A DNA stretch of 64,000 nt from NCBI GenBank assembly GCA_026874595.1, contig CM049311.1, forward strand, positions 74,900,953-74,964,952. Reading direction: 5' to 3'. Both the position numbers and the translations under genes were made by a program. This document shows, in pieces, positions 11,166 through 23,329 of this stretch; positions within the stretch are counted from its first letter, which is position 1; every line of letters begins with the position of its first letter. Below the pieces are notes generated by a model that saw nothing but the letters and a program-made list of their open reading frames with translations, made no database searches and was not told the DNA's origin. The DNA is from Sipunculus nudus. Taxonomy: Eukaryota > Annelida > Sipuncula > Golfingiida > Sipunculidae.

Positions 11166-12450
11166 GTGACTTCAAATAGATTAAAGATAAAAGTTATATG
11201 CATTTTGACAACGGATTACTTTGCCCTCATTTGGAAGAAGCCCCTTCGTATGTATTTGTCAACCCATATTATGGAAACATGAAACATGAACAAATGACTG
11301 ATAAGAAGATTCCGGTGGAGGTTTGTAGGCTCAGACGACAGAATCTAGTTTGTTAATGGAATCCCAAACAGTTTGAACATGTACTGGTAACATATTTTTG
11401 TTTCACCGTGCCTGGATATTGCGATATCTGTAGAAATATGCATGCCCCCCAAGATTGTATTGAAGTTGTGGAGCTTCCCTTTGAACAAAGTTTTTTTTCA
11501 AACAACCCATAAATTTGTCAACTATTAAAACCATGGTTTATCAAGGATACATACTTATGAAGGTATTGAAATCAGCATACCTGTAAACCCCAAACGGTGG
11601 TCGTGTAACTTGTCTCAGTTCCATGTGTTGACCCAAATGAAAAACCTTCGCATTGAATGCGGGGCCACATGGCCTTTTTAGCGTTTGAAAGAAAAAAATC
11701 TTCATTTCCTTTTGAGTGAGTAATTCATTTCGAAGCTTTAAAATGGATATGGGGTCAATGGATATTGCAGGCGACCCGCTTGACCGCATATAACCCGGCT
11801 CCGGCAGGATATATCTGTGGCAACGGTCTAAACAGGCCAGTGACCTCGAAATGCAAGAAAATCCCTTAGGCGTCTCCTGAAAAGCGTAACATGCGTAGAG
11901 GTCTTTGAAGCACAAAGGAAATAGGGAAATTATTAATTATGCAGCTTAATAGGAAATAATCCTGCCAAAGAAAATAAACACGTCCTAGAAGAGCCCATCG
12001 ATGATTTGTGTGCCGTATTTGGAATTCCATATCAGAGCGAAGGCAGGTTAACGGTGGTCTAGAAAAAAAACCCAACTGCGTATTAATAATATAGATGATT
12101 AAATATCTGACTAATTAATCGATTACATGCAGGGTACATTTCTTAATAACTTCAATGAAAGTCCCAGGTCTATGAAAACAGTTGAGTTATATGCAAATAT
12201 GATGACAGTTATAATTATACATAATAATAATATTAATTAGGTAATTTGACAGATATTTCCTCAGAAGCTATACCTTTTATTATTTATTTCAAATATATCA
12301 TCTAGCAGGATTGGTGATAAACCATGCACCAATTTTTTACCTTGACTTTTGGTCGACCTGAATGCTGTTTTTGCAACATTTTGTGTTTATTTGAGTTAAA
12401 AGACCCTAATATAATATGTTAAAATCTTGATAAACAAAGCTTGATGCTGT
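11166..12450. other. Unannotated stretch
   Basis: A 124-codon frame on the minus strand (11541-11915) is open and part of it is more GC-balanced, but it has no recognisable domain and no splice or start context that favours it. Confidence 0.35.
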
Positions 12451-12454
12451 TTGG

Positions 12455-12650
12455 GACTTTAATCAATTAACACCTTGTGAACCTAACATCGATGTACAAG
12501 GTGCCTGCTGATGATAAGCGTTGGTAAGGATACACAAGTTGCATTAGGAAAATAGAGCTTTGATTTATTAACTCCTTGTGAAAGAAACATCAAGGTGCCT
12601 GCTGATGAAATGCGTTGGTAAGTATACAAAAGCTGCATTACTAAAATGGA
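12455..12650 (+). repeat. ~100 bp tandem duplication
   Basis: Two adjacent diverged copies. Both contain 'ccttgtgaa', 'aaggtgcctgctgatga', 'gcgttggtaag' and 'gctgcatta/gttgcatta'. A third partial copy, 'gaggtgcctgctgatta' then 'gcattggtaaggatac', lies at 13612-13654, beside a C-rich tract. Confidence 0.75.
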
Positions 12651-13560
12651 GTTGTAAACAGTTTATCCTTTTGAACGTAATATTGAATGATGTACCATAA
12701 TTAGGAATAAGTAAGGTACATAATTAGTCAGCTACATAGATATATAGGAAGAGATAGACATGGCGTCCTACATGGCGAGAGCTTGGTATAGTGTGATGGA
12801 GCGTATACTTCAGGCAAGAATAAGTACTAAATTAAGAATCTGCCGCCTCAACTAGTTACCAATAGAAGTTATAAAGTCATATACGGTATACTTGTTGCCT
12901 CCTACATTAAGTTTCAGTTTTTGGTATTTTTTTGCAACGGAAATATGTAACTTTGATGTTCAGCTTGAATGTGTGACCTTTTTATCATCAGTAGTATTCC
13001 ATAAATGCTATGCATGTTACCATTTGGAAGCTTCTCTATGTTTCAATGACCAAAGAGTTGTATATTAAATAAAGGGCACTCGTAAAAATGGTATACAGGA
13101 GATAAAGGTTCTACAGATACCAACACGACTATCCTTGTCCAGTGGATTAATTACTATTAAGCTGAAGCACATTTGAATACCTGTGTATTTGTTTTAGAGC
13201 ACAATTCCACTGTGTGTATCTAAACTGTAATCATTATCCATAGATACCCCAAGTAATATTACAGATTTATCATTAATTATTTCTATGAGTAAGTTGTCGA
13301 ACTGTATAATTACATTAAAACTATCCATCGCATATGTTTTAAATTAATATGGATTAGCTTGTTAATTTGACAAGTATAGCTCAAACCATTTACAAGTGGT
13401 AGATGATTCTGACATAAAATATCACTTTTAACACTACGATTTCACCATTATACTTATAAAGCCAAAAAGACATCGACAAAAGTGTCTTGTATGAATGTCG
13501 CTTCTTTTTATTTATCTAATTATCTTGAGCAATCGGCAGATCTGACAGGAACCTGACAGG
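12651..13560. other. Unannotated stretch
   Basis: AT-rich; no gene, RNA or repeat structure supported. Confidence 0.45.
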
Positions 13561-13654
13561 CACCCTCCCCCACCCCCCCCCCCCCCCCCATCCCCCACCC
13601 TCCACCCTTTCCTGAGGTGCCTGCTGATTATATGCATTGGTAAGGATACTAAAG
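13561..13654. repeat. C-rich tract and third copy of the 12.5 kb repeat
   Basis: Interrupted poly-C (about 13563-13608) followed directly by a partial copy of the duplicated unit at 12455-12650. Confidence 0.6.
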
Positions 13655-14220
13655 GAGATGGTTACCTCTACCAAAAGCATAATACGTATTAGCAGGAAGG
13701 TTAGGGGTCCCCAACCCATGACAAAATGACACTCAGGCCTTCTAAAATAACTGGTAGGGGCCTGCATGCGAGTCATGATACAAGTCATCATAGAACATCC
13801 ATTCTAAGGGTCTGATCAAAATATTTGCTGAATGGTAGTATTTGACATCAGAGGCTTATATGGCAGTGTTATATTTGCTAAAAATGAAAAAAAAAATGTT
13901 GTAACATAAAATTGATTACATTAGTTATCTCCTTTCTTCTCTATTTCGCCGATTCACACAAAGCTGTCAAGTCGTCATGGCTGACGCAGAGACACACTTT
14001 CCGAGGTAAACAAACCTCGTTATTAATAAGTGCTGCATTAATATACACGCAAATCAACCGTGAAAGTTATATTTATTATTTTTCCCAACAGAATAACATC
14101 ACTTATGTCTTACCTTGGAAAAATGACATTCCGACAAGTAGATGAAAAGGGAAAAAGTACTGTTAGAAATGGCGTGCACATCTGTACGTACTAGAATTGA
14201 TGCGAACCCAATAGCTTGTA

Positions 14221-14337
14221 CTGCCACCCCAACGTCTTCAGTCTATTAAAAACCAACGTTTGGGTGGCAGGCTGCCGCATATATAACCCAACGTCTTCAG
14301 TCTATTAAAAACCAACGTTTGGGTGGCAGGCTGCCGC
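14221..14337 (+). repeat. Hairpin-forming 59 bp tandem duplication
   Basis: The arm CTGCCACCCCAACGT (14221-14235) pairs with ACGTTTGGGTGGCAG (14256-14270), with one mismatch over 15 bp and a 20 nt loop. The 51 bp block at 14228-14278 is repeated without change at 14287-14337, but the second copy lacks the outer left arm. Perfect identity means the duplication is recent. A palindromic MITE is the simplest reading; a small hairpin RNA is possible but unsupported. Confidence 0.8.
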
Positions 14338-14821
14338 TAAGAGGTCCCCTGTACCAGCACACAGAATTGATCCACCCTTTATTGTTCCTGAAGTGCCTTA
14401 ACACTTTTGGATATTAAGAAAATAAAGAAAAGGTCCCAAAATAAACAGTTGTAGCTGTTTCTGATACCTATCCGCAGATTATAGATCCTTTGTACATATA
14501 TTTATTTAAACACCTTCATTCAGCGCAAAAAAATAAGTAAATTAGCAGTTGAACCTAAAAAGAGCACCTATTAAAATCATGTAGATGTAACCATCAAAAT
14601 ATCATGAAAGAGCCTGCTTTACTACATATAGTGGGCATATTGGTTATTTTTGCGTCCAAACTTTATTAAATGACAATTAAGGGAACCCTGCAAAGTTGGT
14701 TTCTTCATGTTCCAGATACTGGGATGGCGGCATATATTGTGTCTACATCTTATTGACAAATTCTCATATGTAAAGCATTAACTGATTTATGGATCATATT
14801 TATGTGGGTGCCTGAAAAGTT
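14338..14821. other. Unannotated stretch
   Basis: AT-rich, no gene supported. Confidence 0.4.
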
Positions 14822-15225
14822 TATGTCGAGCGTGGTGGCGTTGTGGTTAGGGCGTTGGACCTGTGACCGCAATATTGTGGGTTCGCGTCCCTTTCAGACA
14901 GCCGTCCGCGCTTAAATTCCTGACCAAGGTCTATATCACAAGTACGCTCCAGGGGCGGATCCAGGATTTAGAAAAAAAGGGGGCGGGGTCCAACCCAGAA
15001 GGCCCAATAACAAAGCCTAAAATATCCTCAAACCCGGAAGGGGAGTCCAGGCCGCTACAATTAGTCTGAAACCCTTATTAAAAGTCTGCGGCGGCTAAAA
15101 AAGGGGCGACATAGGGGGACCTGGACCCCCCCCCCCCCGGATTTTGTTTGTGCGCTCTCTCGACCCAGGAGTGAATGGGTACTGGTCTTGGTCAGCTAAA
15201 GTCAGCTAAGCTTGACATCGTCGAT
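14822..15225 (+). mobile_element. tRNA-derived SINE split by a hAT-like insertion
   Basis: The head has an A-box-like TGGCGTTGTGGTTAG (from 14835) and B-box-like GGGTTCGCGTCCC (14879-14891), the bipartite RNA polymerase III promoter of tRNA-derived SINEs. The body resumes after the insertion at 15158 with 'tctcgacccaggagtgaa' and 'tgggtactgg', a type of sequence common in animal SINE bodies. The 3' end could not be fixed; no clear poly-A tail is seen. Confidence 0.6.
14950..15149 (+). mobile_element. hAT-like MITE, family R5
   Basis: Starts CAGGGGCGGATCCAGG, a hAT-type terminus, and ends in a C-rich, degraded counterpart (CCTGGA then poly-C and GGAT). It is flanked by 'gtacgctc' (14942-14949) and 'gtgcgctc' (15150-15157), an 8 bp target duplication with one mismatch. 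Eight bp is the usual hAT duplication length. At 200 bp it has no coding capacity and would have needed a transposase from elsewhere. Confidence 0.65.
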
Positions 15226-15229
15226 AATG

Positions 15230-16980
15230 TCATACTATAATCCCCAAGTTTCATGTGTAGACGATGAATGCCACCGAATGATCGTATTTGAACTTAACAG
15301 ACACAATGGCCCATTAAAGCATTTATATATGATGACTACTATATACTGATAGCGATCGCCTTTTTCTTCAGTGTGGCAGCTATCTTTACAGTCATTTTGA
15401 ATGTTTATGCCTATAACCTTTAAATGTAATACGTCAATCCAAAATCTTATGATAACCACAACTCTCTCCCAAAACAGCATTATTATAAACAAATTTCCGT
15501 TATTTATGGAGCTTTTCCAGCATTTCACAAAATGCGGCCGTCTCTATTCAAATCAAAATGGGTTAAAGACACTTTCGGGGACACACAAAATGCACCCCTT
15601 AACTCCATTTCTATATTTCTTTATTCAGAGTATTGAAAACATTCCTGTGTTAACAAAAAACACGTTTATGTTGTATTTTCATTCATTTAAGTGTAAGAAA
15701 TTATGGACATGATTATAACATGGCTTGTGTACGTGTCACTTGACACAAACATAAGCCAAGAGCCTAAGGGTACCAAATATACCTTGGTTTTATTAATGGG
15801 GAAACACTATACCGGTTCAGGTTCAATTTTATTCGGGTTGACTTTGCAAATGGCAATGAAAATGACCTTGAAAGTTAAATAGTGTCAACAAAAGTGAAAA
15901 ATCGACCCTGGCTACACATCTTTCGGTTGACCTTGGAAATGACCTTGAAAGCCAAAATTTAGATCAAGGTTAATAACACTGACAGTAACACACGCATGAG
16001 GTACAAAAACGTGTACGAAGCCATATTTGGAATGAATGCTTTAAAATGAGAAATCTAGGTCATCATATTATTAAGTCCAATATATTAACAATAGACACAT
16101 AAATTACATGTGTCCGTCTCATTAACTTCGTTATCACGTTTATGCACCGTTCTTTTTCTAGGCGAGACAACGATTTCATATATTTATCAATGGTATGTCA
16201 TTAGTCATTCATTGCCAGTTGAAAAGAAATATCTGTCCACGTTTCATGTCATAAATGTATTGTCAGTTTGTTTACTTTTATCTATTTGTCTGTATTTCTC
16301 TCTTCGTCTTTATCCTTGAGGTTTCAACATTTAATTTTTGCGGATGCCAGCATACCTTGTTGGAAGAAAGTATTATATCTATTACAACTGAATGTGATAA
16401 TGAATTCCTTATCAAAATGTTTGTAATTTATATTTGTCTATTTGCAAATCTTTCTTGTAAATAGAACCTTTGATGCTGTCATGGAGTGGACGGATTATGA
16501 CATATAAATCATGCGCTATCAAGGAAGCGTTGTTCGTTTTTCTAAGAGAACCCGTATTTTGTTTTGCATATTTTTTTTGTAGCTGATATCGCTTTTTAAG
16601 TGGACGAAGCGTTTCTAAAAAAATTGTTGAGACTGTCAGAGCTTTAAATATATAAAAAATATGATGAAAAGGAGAGCTGTGTGACTTGGGAACTATTTGG
16701 ACATATAAGATGAAATTCATCTCGTTGAGAAGCCCATACGTGCTCACGGGGGTATTCGGCACATCGATCATTTTAAGGTTCACCCAAAAAAGCTGGAGTG
16801 TTTCCTGTCCATGGGCGCTTCATTTCAGCCGCTGTCAGATTCTTCGACACGCGTTATATCTGCCGCATTCATGTCGCTCAACTGAGCCAAGAGAAATCTA
16901 GCCAGGATTCTGAAAGGTAGCTGGTAGCTCCCTGAGCTATGTGTTGTTGGGATTCATTAATAACACGTTTTCTGTTACAT
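15230..16980. other. Unannotated stretch
   Basis: Several frames of 69-123 codons are open on both strands and overlap; all are rich in Ile, Phe, Leu and Lys as expected for AT-rich chance frames. A repeated 'accttgaaa/ttggaaatgaccttgaaag' occurs at 15840-15950. Confidence 0.4.
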
Positions 16981-16983
16981 ATA

Positions 16984-16986
<3 letters not shown>

Positions 16987-17041
<55 letters not shown>
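16987..17041. repeat. (TA)n microsatellite
   Basis: About 27 TA units. Confidence 0.95.
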
Positions 17042-17044
<3 letters not shown>

Positions 17045-17075
17045 CATTTTGTTGTTGGGTATTTGTTTCATGTAC

Positions 17076-17297
17076 CTCATTTTTGGCATTTGCTACACGT
17101 ATCTCTTTAATTACATCTCGAGAGAAGCGAAGAGGAAGTAAGGGACTGGTTGTGTTTATATAACATCCGTATCGCGGGATGCATGGCTCGTCACTGTACG
17201 AGAGGCCGGTCGTAAAAGGTCCCCGTGGCTTCACAGTCAGACGTATAGATTCGTCATCATATCCCTGCAGACAGATCTGCACGCTGAGGATCTTGAC
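17076..17297 (-). CDS. Possible internal coding exon
   Basis: On the minus strand, a 222 bp segment (74 codons, phase 0 at both ends) lies between an acceptor-like 'tgtatgccccag' and a donor-like 'gag' followed by 'gtacat'. It starts VKILSVQICLQGYDDES. The first 50 codons use C- or G-ending triplets often (GTC AAG ATC CTC AGC GTG CAG), unlike the surrounding AT-rich DNA; the last third does not. The same frame runs on into the (TA)n array, which cannot be coding, so a donor before it is needed. I recognise no domain. Alternative: a GC-balanced remnant with a chance frame. Confidence 0.22.
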
Positions 17298-17309
17298 CTG
17301 GGGCATACA

Positions 17310-19140
17310 ATAATTGTGACTACTCAGAACATACTGCTCTTGGCTGGTAAAGAATTTCAGAGAACGCTCAGACTGGAAACATAAATTATATGTTTTATGG
17401 CACTGTTATCGTTGCGAGAGCCGTTAGAAAACTAGGTCGGAGTCTTCTGTAACATTTTCGTATGACATGACTTACTTATTTTATATTTGAAAAAATAGGT
17501 CCATGTTAAGTAGCCGGCATCGTGTATTAAATTAGGATGACGATGAGCAATGCGATAAAATGATTTTATTACTAAGTTAATACATACTGAGGCCGTTACC
17601 TGTTGATAAAATATCATATAGTAACTAGATGGTCGAAGCCAACATACCGCCGCCAGAACCCTAAAAAATACTGTGTTCTTATGTTCACAATGTAACGATT
17701 CGCCAACTCTTTTCCCGTGTGAGATCTCGAACAAACCACCCCAAATACTTTGGATCTCGGCCATGACACAGAGATTAACCTATTTCATAACAGTATTGAA
17801 TCGTTTAAATTAAAAGATATGATAGTGATCAAGGTTATCTCTAAATTTTAATTGATTGTTTCTATTGTATTATCCTAATCCTCCATCAAATTTCGTTTAG
17901 AAATGTTTGGTCAAATTTGCTAACGTACAAACCAACTAACGTGACCAAGGGGAAAATATAATACCTCACCTCCTGGTGGATGTATAAATATCTGTATCGA
18001 AGGGTGTTTCGTTTGCATCGAAACTGTAATCAGAAAAATGAGAGCGTGGTATCGCATTGTGTATCCAGCTCCAAATTTTAAACATGCGACACCCGCTTTC
18101 TTTGGTCTGATTACACCGGTTCTGACACAAAGCCAAGGTGCTCTCATCAGTCTGATTACAATGCTTTGCTCTGTGTCAGCCCTGGTGGTGGAACCCAGAG
18201 AACCTTGCTATACAAAGCGGCGGTAAAAATAAAAGAGATCTGGGACGACTGCAGTGTATAACCGCTGTGTAAGGATAGTATCTACAGCTTGATGAGTCAG
18301 GATTTGTCTCCCGTCTTCATAAATACATAACTGTATAAAATAAGAAAGAAAAAATCCCCATGTTGTTCCCCATGTTAGGCACTCAACAATCAAATATTAC
18401 TGATTATTTAATTAAGAAAACATATTGATGTGAAAATTGAATCTAAACTTTCGTTATGTAGTTTCACGGTCGTTGAAATTGCCTGTGTCGACTTGTCATG
18501 TATGGTTCTTGTTTGAAGTACGATTTAATAGGTATGGGCAGCTGAAAGAGTGATATTTGTTAGTTCCATGTTTTGCGTCAAAGGCTACAAGATGAAAGTG
18601 ATATGCTGTAGAAAAAATATCCCACATTGACAGAGTGTAAATTCTTGTCTAACAAGAAAAGTGATATATTTTAAAATTACAACAATACCTTGGCGTGATA
18701 TAGCCAGGAAGTGTGATAGAAAATTAGCTGGAGGCAATATTTCTAGAGGAAACCCAACCAAGGTTCGTTATCAGACAAGTCCTATATAACTGGTGGGCTT
18801 ACTATCGGGCCTAATAATTAGACTGCCGGCAATCAGACAGGCGCGGGCTAGACGACCAGCAATCAGACAGAGGGAGAAGCCATCCGGGAAGAAACGCGAG
18901 ACCTTATGACATTCACGCCAACACTGTATCTTCTTGGTGTGTTCCCGTGTAATGCATACTAGTAACTTTTAGCTGTTATCGCCGGCCTCAGAGTATACCG
19001 CACACAATTTGCATTTAATGATAATTTTAAACTCGATATATCAAGCCCATGGAGCACTGACAGCAAATATAGGTCTATATCTTCAGTTTACAATGCAGGA
19101 ATCAGTATAAAGGTAAGGGTCCATCTTGTTTCCGGTCAGA
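17310..19140. other. Unannotated stretch
   Basis: No supported gene. Around 18820-18870 the block 'gcaatcagacag' occurs twice about 30 bp apart in a locally GC-rich patch. Confidence 0.4.
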
Positions 19141-19141
19141 C

Positions 19142-19143
<2 letters not shown>

Positions 19144-19214
<71 letters not shown>
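19144..19214. repeat. (TA)n microsatellite
   Basis: About 35 TA units, the longest uninterrupted run in the left half. Confidence 0.95.
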
Positions 19215-19217
<3 letters not shown>

Positions 19218-19219
19218 GA

Positions 19220-22200
19220 TGGTGAATGCGGTGACTTACAAAGGAATATATATAAAACAAATGCTTTATCATTGTAATCATTGATACGCGGTCAAGGAAC
19301 ATGGCAATGATAATCAAACAATCGAGTGCGGACACAAACATAAATACGGTACCGTCGACGTATATGTATTTAATATAAAATTAAAATATAAAATATTACT
19401 TGGTATGACCGAAACATGGGAATAATAATTACACGATTAATAGCGTACTGTCGAAATATATGTATGTATATTACATAAAATAAAATTAGATACTTTGAGC
19501 ATTTACTCATCACGTCAAACGTGAAATTTGGACTACAATGCGTTCCCCACACATGCGATAAGCACATCATAATTGTTTATACTTGGTACAATTCTTATAA
19601 ACTGAATATAAATACAACACAAGAAATGAGCAAATACAGATACTTTTAAAATAAGGTTTAAGTTTCTCGTGACAAAAACTGCTTTATGCTGAGTATATGA
19701 AAAAGATTTCACCTCTTGCTTAAACTTAATTATAGAAAATATTGAATCCACAAAGGTCCATCGCAGATTATCCAAGATTTCCCGATAAACATAGCAGCAA
19801 AGTATTTGGCGAATATGCATGACGTTTTAGGAGATACATAATTTATAAAATCATTCTATAAAGAATAATTTGTAAAATATTCTACTTCATATACACTTAC
19901 TTCTTAAGGTCAAACTTTGATTTTACATACCAAATCATGTCACCAACTACTATCTAAAATTAATAAATATCTGGTAACACATGGCATTAACATCAGTTAA
20001 CAATTTAATATTAATTGGTTGGAACATGTTGCTCTATCTTTACTGTGCTTCATTGCATGCTCTGTGATCCGTGTTTTCCCAGTTCTCCAGTTAAGGTGCA
20101 AGCACGATGGCGCATTTACATGCCGTATTTACGATTTGTTGATACATGGTAGAAAAAAGAGACTTGTTAGAAAATTATATTTTCCCCTATTTGCATGACC
20201 TTTTTTTACAGTTTGTTGACACAGTGTGGATACATACAATAAGTTGAGAAAATATTGCGATAGGCTTTGATATTTATTCAGACAACATTTTTTTTATACA
20301 GTGTCGATACGATCATCATATATATCTTGAATCAGTTTTGAATATATGAATGGTGTGCCAAACACTGGTGTGAGAAGTGTCAAACAATATTTCAGCTAAT
20401 AAGCACCACTAGCAATTTGCTATATTACAGTGTCTGTCTTAGGATCCGGTTCATGCGTTTATGAGTACCTTTTCTGTATTATATCCTTTGCCTTAACCAA
20501 GAAAAGTGCACAATCAATTACCTCGGCCCTACATTGTAAGCTTTCCATGGGTAAAAACATTCCACGGTTTGGCCATAGGATTTACACATTCTATAGTAAG
20601 CTGAAAATATTTTAAATATAGTTTTTTAATATAGTAAGATAGCTGCTGAGGGTGCATAATCAACCATGTATGGGCGCGCAGCATTATCTTCGTGAATCAG
20701 GACAGCTCTCAATGTTACAGTAAAGATTCCAGGCTAGCGGAAATGTGAGCAACCACGTTTGACCGATGGGACCCAATTACAGGAGGTCACTATTTAATCT
20801 GCCTCTCACGTTGTCTGTTACACCCGGATAAGCTTTAACGTGAAAGGAGATGCTCGGGTTTTCACCGGGGACACGTCTTCTACGGCTACCTTGCCTCCTA
20901 AAAAAGAGGAATAAGAAAGCTAAGCTATATATGTAAAGAAAAAGGCGTCCCAGAAAACCAGGTCTATGACCTTCAAAGACCTTGAGACTAACTGACACGC
21001 GAATGTGGTCATATAAGACTCCAGCTGTTGTAAATTTTTAATCCAGCTACTGCAGTTTACAAAACATTATATATTTCCTGGAGTTATATCCCACTGAAAA
21101 AGTTTTAATTTTAAATTTAAATATATAAAACGATTTTTTTTTCAAGAAGATATATATATTAAAAAGGCTAACTTAATATTTATGTTCGTGTGTGAAGGGC
21201 AGTCTTAACATCAGTATTCACCCCTGCCGAAGGAACAGGATGGGGTTCCCAACCCCTATGGAACTACTAAGAACCCCCCACCCCAACACACAGTTTAACA
21301 GCATTACAAACAATGTAAAATAGAAGCATCACATTTTCAAAACAAAACGAATAATTAATTGACAGAACAATGTATATGTAATGTTAAACCAAAGCTTAGT
21401 AGTCTGGATAAGCCGAGGTATATAGGTGAACTGCATTTTTCACACGAGCTTTGAAACTAATACAAATGTTTCTGGCTGTACAGTTGCTGTTAGTTCAGAT
21501 AGTATCCAGTTGATGCAAATGTATTGAGATAAAGCCTTTCGTTTGCGAAATCTCTTTAGAAAGTTCTCTTATGGTGTGCTTAAAGTGAATGGTCCTAAGG
21601 ATTTTGCTTTCCATACAGATTGAGGAAACCTCTTCAAAATCTGCTTCCCTTTGTGCTTCGAAGCTGATTGTTTGTCAGTTCAGCTGTCGAAATGTTGCGC
21701 TCGAATGTGTTGTTGGCCGAGTTTTTAACAATCATGCACATGAGAAAGGTGGCTCCAACTTTATCTTCAATTGTTTTTCTTTTCAAGTCAGGTAGAATGC
21801 TACAACTTTCATGATGAAACGCAGAAAGGCCTTCGTGAAAGACGTTTGAAAGATTTTGACAAAGTTTGCTCTGATTGCTTTGTTGAAACTTATTTCTTTA
21901 TAAAATCCTCCACTTTTTAACTAAGATATCGAAATTGTATCATTCGAATGTGTTTGACTCCTCACAGTTCAGCATTTCGGTATTTAGGGAGAGAGCATTG
22001 GAGCTCGGGTTATATTTTTCATTCATAGACAGAAACTTGTTAAGTCGGATAGTTGCCAGAAAAATAGCTAATAAATAGCTGAATAAACTGCTAATGAAAG
22101 AAGATATATAAACGATTTTAAGAAATAACTGCACGTTTAGGACTTTTTTTTTGTTAATATGCGGGTTTTATATCCACTTTCAATTTGACATAAATTAACA

Positions 22201-22985
22201 TTTATTGGGTCGCTATTAACCTTGGGACCCCTTGGATCACTGTGCCTATGAGTTAAGATTGCCCTGGATTGGACGTTCGGTATCGATCGTAATTTAGCAT
22301 AATTGGTAACGTTGAATGAATTTGATTTTACTTAGTATAGGTGCATGGTTCCTTGGTTAATCTAAGATATTTAAATCGATTTTCAGAATTATTAAATATA
22401 ATTACTGAATTTACGTAAAACATTTTCGTAAATGTAACCTATATATTATACATTGGCATTATTCAGCATAAAATAAACTCAGTTAAACATTGATTCTTAA
22501 GTTCACATTTAGCTATCGTAGAATGTAGCCAAGTGTCGTCTCTGTAAAGGCAGGGAAGTAAAGAGGCTTCAGCTTAATCGAGTCCCCCCCATTAGAGGTT
22601 TGTCTACGTGACCGGATATCCGGTTTTCATGTAAGTTTCCCAATGACGCTTCATCAACGTCAACTACGGTAATGACTCTGTGGGACTTGCCTGACTCAGC
22701 GGGTGGTCAACGGCTGAAGTCCTCGTAACCAAGACAACGTGCATGCATGCGTACGTCACAAAGGTCATATTTAAGTCAAAGGAAATGAATTTGAACGCTT
22801 TCATGCCAACACTATATGCGTTGTTCAGTGCTTCTTTTAAAATACATTTGTGATACAACTGGTAGCGGTTTAAGTCTCTACTTCACTTACACTCCCCATG
22901 AGGAGATTTAATTTTTGCCTAGACCGGAGCGGATACAAGAAGTGTCCTAAGGGGTCCTATGTTTTGCATACTACAGGAGAAAATC
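19220..22985. other. Long AT-rich stretch without recognised gene
   Basis: Scattered short open frames only. A GC-balanced patch at 20760-20990 has a 73-codon minus frame without recognisable content. A C-rich patch at 21220-21290 resembles the low-complexity parts of the R5 family but cannot be assigned. Confidence 0.35.
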
Positions 22986-23011
22986 ACTTGGAAATTCCAT
23001 ACATAAATATA

Positions 23012-23327
23012 TACATACATTTTTATTTCTTATATAGCGCAACTTATAAAAACAAGCACAGCTTTTTAAGATTCGCTGCACATAAAATGATACAATAAAG
23101 TTATGTAAAATATATATCATCCATTAAAATAAAGTATAGTGTATACACTAAGAATAGTAACACTTAGTAAAAAGATATGTCTCCGGATTAGATTTAAAAC
23201 TAGCTAAGGTGTTCTCTGACTTCAACTGATAAGGTAGACTGTTCCAAACGCTAGGTTCAAAATAACGAAAAGCTCCTTCTTTGGCTAAACTGCTTCTACA
23301 ATAAGCAATAGGAAAGTCATGTAATTG
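23012..23327 (-). pseudogene. CR1/L2-like LINE 3' end (reverse transcriptase C-terminus)
   Basis: On the minus strand 60 codons from 23327 to the stop at 23148 encode QLHDFPIAYC, then RSSLAKEGAF, RYFEPSVWNSLPYQLKSENT and LASFKSNPETYLF. This is the typical end of CR1/L2-group reverse transcriptases, where (A)P.(L/V)WNSLP..L+...SL.SFK..L.T.LF is the family signature. After the stop comes about 135 bp of 3' UTR ending near GCGCTATATAAGAAATAAAA, a tail type common in these elements. Upstream of 23327 the frame decays, though related sequence may extend to about 23520. It is a 5'-truncated, dead copy. Confidence 0.75.
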
Positions 23328-23329
23328 AA

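Noticed and set aside
11541-11915. 124-codon minus frame
   Set aside because: No recognisable domain, no splice or start evidence, overlaps another minus frame.
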